A DNA stretch of 64,000 bases from Alphaproteobacteria bacterium US3C007 (GTDB taxonomy: Bacteria; Pseudomonadota; Alphaproteobacteria; Rhodobacterales; Rhodobacteraceae): positions 2,294,001 to 2,358,000 of the forward strand of contig CP139918.1 in assembly GCA_034423775.1 (NCBI GenBank), read 5' to 3'. The position numbers and the translations under genes are program-made. Shown here piece after piece: positions 60,586 through 64,000 of this stretch. Position 1 is the first letter of the stretch, and every line of letters starts with the position of its first letter. Below the pieces are notes generated by a model, which was given only the letters and a program-made list of their open reading frames with translations, was not told the DNA's origin and did not search any database.

Positions 60586-61656
60586 TTATCGCGTTTGAGC
60601 GCTGGACATTGCGGCTTCCTCTTCGCGCCGAAAGGCGATGACGCCGCTTGTCACCAAATCTTGGATGGCTTGGACAACCGCGTTCAAAGCCGCCTCGCCT
60701 TGTTCATATTGGATTGCCTTCATATGGGCGATATCGTCCGATAGGTTCTCGGCCATCCGCCGAGGTAGGTTTTCAAGGATAAAAGTTGCCGTGGCGTTGG
60801 GCCCGGTTTTTTGTGCATAGGCCAGCGCGGTTGCAAGCTCGATGGTGTTTATGCTGCGGGTAATCTGGGAAATATCGCTGGGATGGAGCCGCTTGTGAAT
60901 GTCTTTAAAGGCAAACATCACCTGCCGAACCCGATGCGCAAAGGCGGGGTCGCTTTCATCGAGACCATCTAGAACATCATCGCGCAGCACTTGCGTGGTT
61001 GCGGTTAAAATAGATCCCACCCGCTCTTCCGGCGATAGCGCGAATGCGCGATCAGGAAGGTTATCGAGCTGCGCCAAAAGGCTTTGACCGATCCGTGAAA
61101 TGGCTTGCGGGGTGACATGATGGGTCATTGAAATTGCATGGCTGATTTGGCGTGCGTGTTTTCCGGGCAATTTCCCCAGCAGCGCCGCTGCTTTTGACAC
61201 ATCCAACTTTGAAATAATAATTGCGCTGACCTCTATGCTCTCTGCCTCGATTATGGCGATCAATTCATCGATGTCGCTGATATTCAATCGATCCCAAGGG
61301 TCTGAGAATTTGCGCACGCCGGCTTCTTTGCGCAACCGCTCTGCCGTTTCAGTGCTGATTTTGCCGTCCAGCAGGTTAAGTGTTTGCGCCGCACCGCCGC
61401 GCAAATTTAACCCGATCGAGGTGACTTCGGATGAGAATTCTTCAATCACTTCTGTTAACAGATTGCGCTCAACAAATTGTAAATTAGCCAATTCTTTTGC
61501 CAATTGTGCTTGGGCGTCGACACTGAGGTCATCGACCGGTATGTCCAAGCCACTGCGCAGCATCGCGCTGACCACGATCGCGGCTTTTTCAGCCTGACTT
61601 ATTACCCGCGATGACGCCGCCACCGGGTTAGAATTATCTGTTGTTGGTTCTGACAC
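60586..61656 (-). CDS. fliG: FliG-like flagellar motor switch protein
   Basis: A 356-residue protein resembling FliG over all three domains: N-terminal SQAEKAAIVVSAMLRSG (near residues 20-36), middle domain IIEAESIEVSAIIISKLDVSKAAALLGKLP (a run of about 30 near 133-162) and C-terminal FAFKDIHKRLHPSDISQITRSI (near 249-270), where the motor torque helix should be. The usual EHPQ of the middle domain is ESIE here. No other flagellar gene is within this window, so it is an orphan copy or the cluster is elsewhere. Length is normal for FliG (about 330-350). Confidence 0.75.
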   Translation of the reverse strand: MSEPTTDNSNPVAASSRVISQAEKAAIVVSAMLRSGLDIPVDDLSVDAQAQLAKELANLQFVERNLLTEVIEEFSSEVTSIGLNLRGGAAQTLNLLDGKISTETAERLRKEAGVRKFSDPWDRLNISDIDELIAIIEAESIEVSAIIISKLDVSKAAALLGKLPGKHARQISHAISMTHHVTPQAISRIGQSLLAQLDNLPDRAFALSPEERVGSILTATTQVLRDDVLDGLDESDPAFAHRVRQVMFAFKDIHKRLHPSDISQITRSINTIELATALAYAQKTGPNATATFILENLPRRMAENLSDDIAHMKAIQYEQGEAALNAVVQAIQDLVTSGVIAFRREEEAAMSSAQTR

Positions 61657-61870
61657 GCGGCGCCCATCGATTGTTAGGCACCCGTTTTAGCCGGAAAACG
61701 TGAAAGGAACGCTAACTTTTGCGGCCATAAACCACAAATCACCACTCACAGATTTGGCGCAGCCCGCGGTGTTCAAATACTCGGTTTACCACCGGTTTCG
61801 GGCTTGGCCCGCGCCAATCCTGCGATCAATGCGGGCACCAAGAGCGTTTGCAACCTGACTGATTGCGGCT

Positions 61871-63178
61871 TTAACCGGCGCCAAATACGCGGTTGAAAAT
61901 TGTATCAACGTGCTTTGTGTGATAGCCCAGATCAAATTTTTCTTCTATCTCAGCCTCACTCAGCGCGGCGCGCACTTCATCATCCGCCAAGAGCTCGGTT
62001 TTGAAATCTTTATTATCTTCCCAAACCTTCATCGCGTTGCGTTGCACCAACCGATATGAATCTTCGCGGCTTACGCCGGCTTGCGTCAACGCCAAAAGCA
62101 CCCGTTGGCTCATCACCAGACCGCGGAACTTATTCATATTGGCCAGCATGTTATCTGGATAGATCACCAATTTATCAATCACTTGTGTCAAGCGGTTCAG
62201 GGCGAAATCTAAGGTGATCGTTGTGTCTGGTCCGATATTTCGTTCGACCGAGCTATGCGAAATATCACGTTCATGCCAAAGCGTTACGTTTTCCAGCGCG
62301 GGCACCACGGCCATGCGCACCAGACGGGCCAACCCGGTGAGATTTTCCGTTAAAACAGGATTGCGTTTATGCGGCATTGCAGAGCTGCCTTTTTGCCCCT
62401 TTGAGAAAAACTCTTCCGCTTCAAGCACTTCTGTGCGCTGCATATGGCGAATTTCAGTGGCGATGTTCTCGATGCTGCTGCCGACAACGCCCAAAGCGGC
62501 AAAAAATGCTGCGTGGCGATCGCGCGGGATCACTTGCGTGCTGATCGGTTCTGGTGTCAGACCCAGCTTCGTGCAGACATGCTCTTCCACCTGCGGATCA
62601 ATATTGGCAAATGTACCCACAGCGCCAGAGATTGCGCCCGTTGCAATTTCGGCGCGCGCGATGCGCAACCGCTCAAGGTTACGATCCATTTCAGCGTAGA
62701 AGCGCGCAAAGGTCAGGCCCATCGTGGTAGGCTCGGCGTGGATGCCATGGCTACGCCCGATGCGGATGGTCATTTTATGCTCGTAAGCGCGCCGCTTCAG
62801 GGCTGCAAGAAGCGCTTGAACATCCGCAATCAGAAGGTCTGCCGCGCGTACCAATTGAACGTTGAGACAGGTGTCCAACACATCTGAGCTGGTCATTCCT
62901 TGATGTACGAAACGGGCTTCTTCAGATCCGATATGCTCTGCCAGATGGGTGAGAAATGCGATCACATCATGTTTCGTAACTGCTTCGATTTCATCAATAC
63001 GCGCGATATCAAATTCTACATCTTTGGCCCGCCAAACCGCATCCGCATTGGCTTGAGGGATCACTCCAATATCTGCCATAGCCTGACAGGCATGGGCTTC
63101 GATTTCATACCAGATGCGAAATTTGCTTTCGGGTGACCAGATGGCAACCATGTCTGGGCGGGAGTAACGAGGGATCAT
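61871..63178 (-). CDS. purB: Adenylosuccinate lyase
   Basis: A 435-residue enzyme of purine synthesis that cleaves SAICAR and adenylosuccinate, releasing fumarate. The superfamily signature GSSAMPHKRNP near residues 262-272 contains the catalytic flexible loop; GMTSSDVLDT near 93-102 and RSHGIHAEPTTMGL near 143-156 hold substrate-binding residues. Length matches the shorter (about 430 aa) alphaproteobacterial type. The start ATG 63178 is just before the typical MIPRYSRPDM N-terminus. The 214 bases after its stop, before fliG, hold no clear gene except a very short ORF at 61773-61853. Confidence 0.95.
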   Translation of the reverse strand: MIPRYSRPDMVAIWSPESKFRIWYEIEAHACQAMADIGVIPQANADAVWRAKDVEFDIARIDEIEAVTKHDVIAFLTHLAEHIGSEEARFVHQGMTSSDVLDTCLNVQLVRAADLLIADVQALLAALKRRAYEHKMTIRIGRSHGIHAEPTTMGLTFARFYAEMDRNLERLRIARAEIATGAISGAVGTFANIDPQVEEHVCTKLGLTPEPISTQVIPRDRHAAFFAALGVVGSSIENIATEIRHMQRTEVLEAEEFFSKGQKGSSAMPHKRNPVLTENLTGLARLVRMAVVPALENVTLWHERDISHSSVERNIGPDTTITLDFALNRLTQVIDKLVIYPDNMLANMNKFRGLVMSQRVLLALTQAGVSREDSYRLVQRNAMKVWEDNKDFKTELLADDEVRAALSEAEIEEKFDLGYHTKHVDTIFNRVFGAG

Positions 63179-63298
63179 AAAATTTAGCCTTGCTTGAAGA
63201 AAAGATGGCTTCTTTTAGAGCTGCTTTCTTGTCGGGGCAAGGGGGCGGCTTTGCGCGCGAGGCGGGCCTTTAATGCGGGGCTCGGCCCGGTCTGTTGT

Positions 63299-64000
63299 CT
63301 AGGCTATGCCCATCAGTCTTGGGTCAAACGGGTAGGCCGATAGGTTCTCAAAGCCTTCAGGTGTGATCAAAACTTGATCTTCCAGCTTAATCGAAAAATC
63401 GCCCCCCTCGGGGCTGACCAAAGCTTCAACGCAAAGCACCATACCCGCTTCAAGTGGATAATCGTAAGCCCCTTCGACGAAGGTGTCAGCATAGGCAATC
63501 AAAGGCCATTCATCGCAAAGGCCGACACCATGCATCAGGCAGCTATATTTGCCCTTTTGATATTCTGGCGCCAGCTTATGGGCGTTCTTCGTTAGCGCTG
63601 GTATCATGACACCGGGTTTGAGCATTTGCATATTTTGCATGATATGCTCATGGGCGTGCTGCATAGCAGAAATCATATCTGGGCGCGGGTTCTGATCTCC
63701 GATCCACCATGTTCGGCTGATATCAACGCAGATCCCGTAGGATCCAATGAGATCTGTATCAAAGGCGAGAATTTCGTTATTTTGCACAATCCGTCCGCTG
63801 CATTCTTGAAACCAAGGATTGGTGCGCGGGCCCGATGTGAGCAAGCGCGTTTCAATCCACTCACCACCTCGCCGGATATTCTCAGCATGCAGCACCGCCC
63901 AGATATCATCCTCGCTCATTTGGCGCTGTGCCACCCCTGCGCGCGCGGTGTTTTCCATCACCGCGATAGCGGTTTCGCAGGAATGCGAGGCGCAGCGCAT
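63299..64000 (-). CDS. dddP: M24 family enzyme, DMSP lyase DddP-like (5' part outside window)
   Basis: Only the C-terminal 233 residues are present; the gene continues beyond position 64000. The pita-bread fold carries the dinuclear metal ligands: two Asp in AFDTDLIGSYG, an Asp in VDISRTW, His in HGVGLCDEWP, and Glu in VEALVSPEGG and KLEDQVL. These match the pattern known for Roseobacter DddP, a dimethylsulfoniopropionate lyase that makes dimethyl sulfide and acrylate, rather than canonical prolidase. Creatinase- or Xaa-Pro-peptidase-type alternatives remain possible since the N-terminal domain is missing. It lies upstream of and on the same strand as purB is not; the stop is 121 bases from the purB start. 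Confidence 0.65.
   Translation of the reverse strand: MRCASHSCETAIAVMENTARAGVAQRQMSEDDIWAVLHAENIRRGGEWIETRLLTSGPRTNPWFQECSGRIVQNNEILAFDTDLIGSYGICVDISRTWWIGDQNPRPDMISAMQHAHEHIMQNMQMLKPGVMIPALTKNAHKLAPEYQKGKYSCLMHGVGLCDEWPLIAYADTFVEGAYDYPLEAGMVLCVEALVSPEGGDFSIKLEDQVLITPEGFENLSAYPFDPRLMGIA

Noticed and set aside
1..64000. Search by eye for tRNA, rRNA, CRISPR arrays, transposases and phage genes
   Set aside because: No T-loop-like GGTTCGA context with cloverleaf pairing, no regular direct repeats with spacers, and no mobile-element protein was found.

Overview
This window comes from an alphaproteobacterium, most likely Rhodobacterales (Roseobacter group). The case rests on gene order: a soxBDAG sarcosine oxidase operon, secDF followed by a Mth938-like gene and ccmABCDG, yfgM-like/bamB/der, and a DddP-like M24 enzyme. 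Base composition looks near 53 percent GC, which is low for this group and would fit pelagic lineages such as the RCA cluster. That last placement is inference. No tRNA, rRNA, CRISPR array, transposase or phage gene was seen.

Positions 1-10.7 kb hold surface-sugar genes (partial kdsD, a UDP-glucuronate epimerase-like gene), a MAPEG protein near a glutathione transferase, a DMT-family permease preceded by a 59-codon ORF and a strong hairpin, dusA, an acyl-CoA ligase overlapping a ketopantoate reductase-like gene, a TauE/SafE permease and a small secreted protein.

Positions 10.9-21.9 kb form one leftward operon for a complete non-canonical chemosensory pathway: ParA, a double CheW, a membrane chemoreceptor, a CheA with its own receiver, a multi-receiver class III nucleotide cyclase, CheR and CheB. 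There is no stand-alone CheY and no flagellar gene beside it. The fused cyclase suggests that the array output is cAMP. This is the most interesting system in the window.

Positions 22.4-31.9 kb carry a putative Fe(II)/2-oxoglutarate oxygenase-like protein, DUF1272 and DUF1289 zinc-binding proteins, ruvX, ccmI, and divergently the soxB-D-A-G operon with an extra 57-codon ORF nested between soxB and soxD, then sodB. Positions 32-42.5 kb carry rarD, a LOG-family gene, a long acidic LysM protein, an Atm1-type ABC exporter and an RND efflux pair.

Positions 42.7-56 kb carry housekeeping envelope genes: the yfgM-like/bamB/der unit, serS, yajC-secD-secF, a second TauE/SafE gene, a Mth938-like gene, ccmAB, an inverted cysK, then ccmCDG. 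Positions 56-64 kb carry acnA, a DUF1223 protein, a lipid A acyltransferase-like gene, an orphan fliG homologue, purB and the 3' part of a dddP-like gene. Genes for glycine betaine/sarcosine and DMSP use, cytochrome c maturation and superoxide defence fit an aerobic marine heterotroph.
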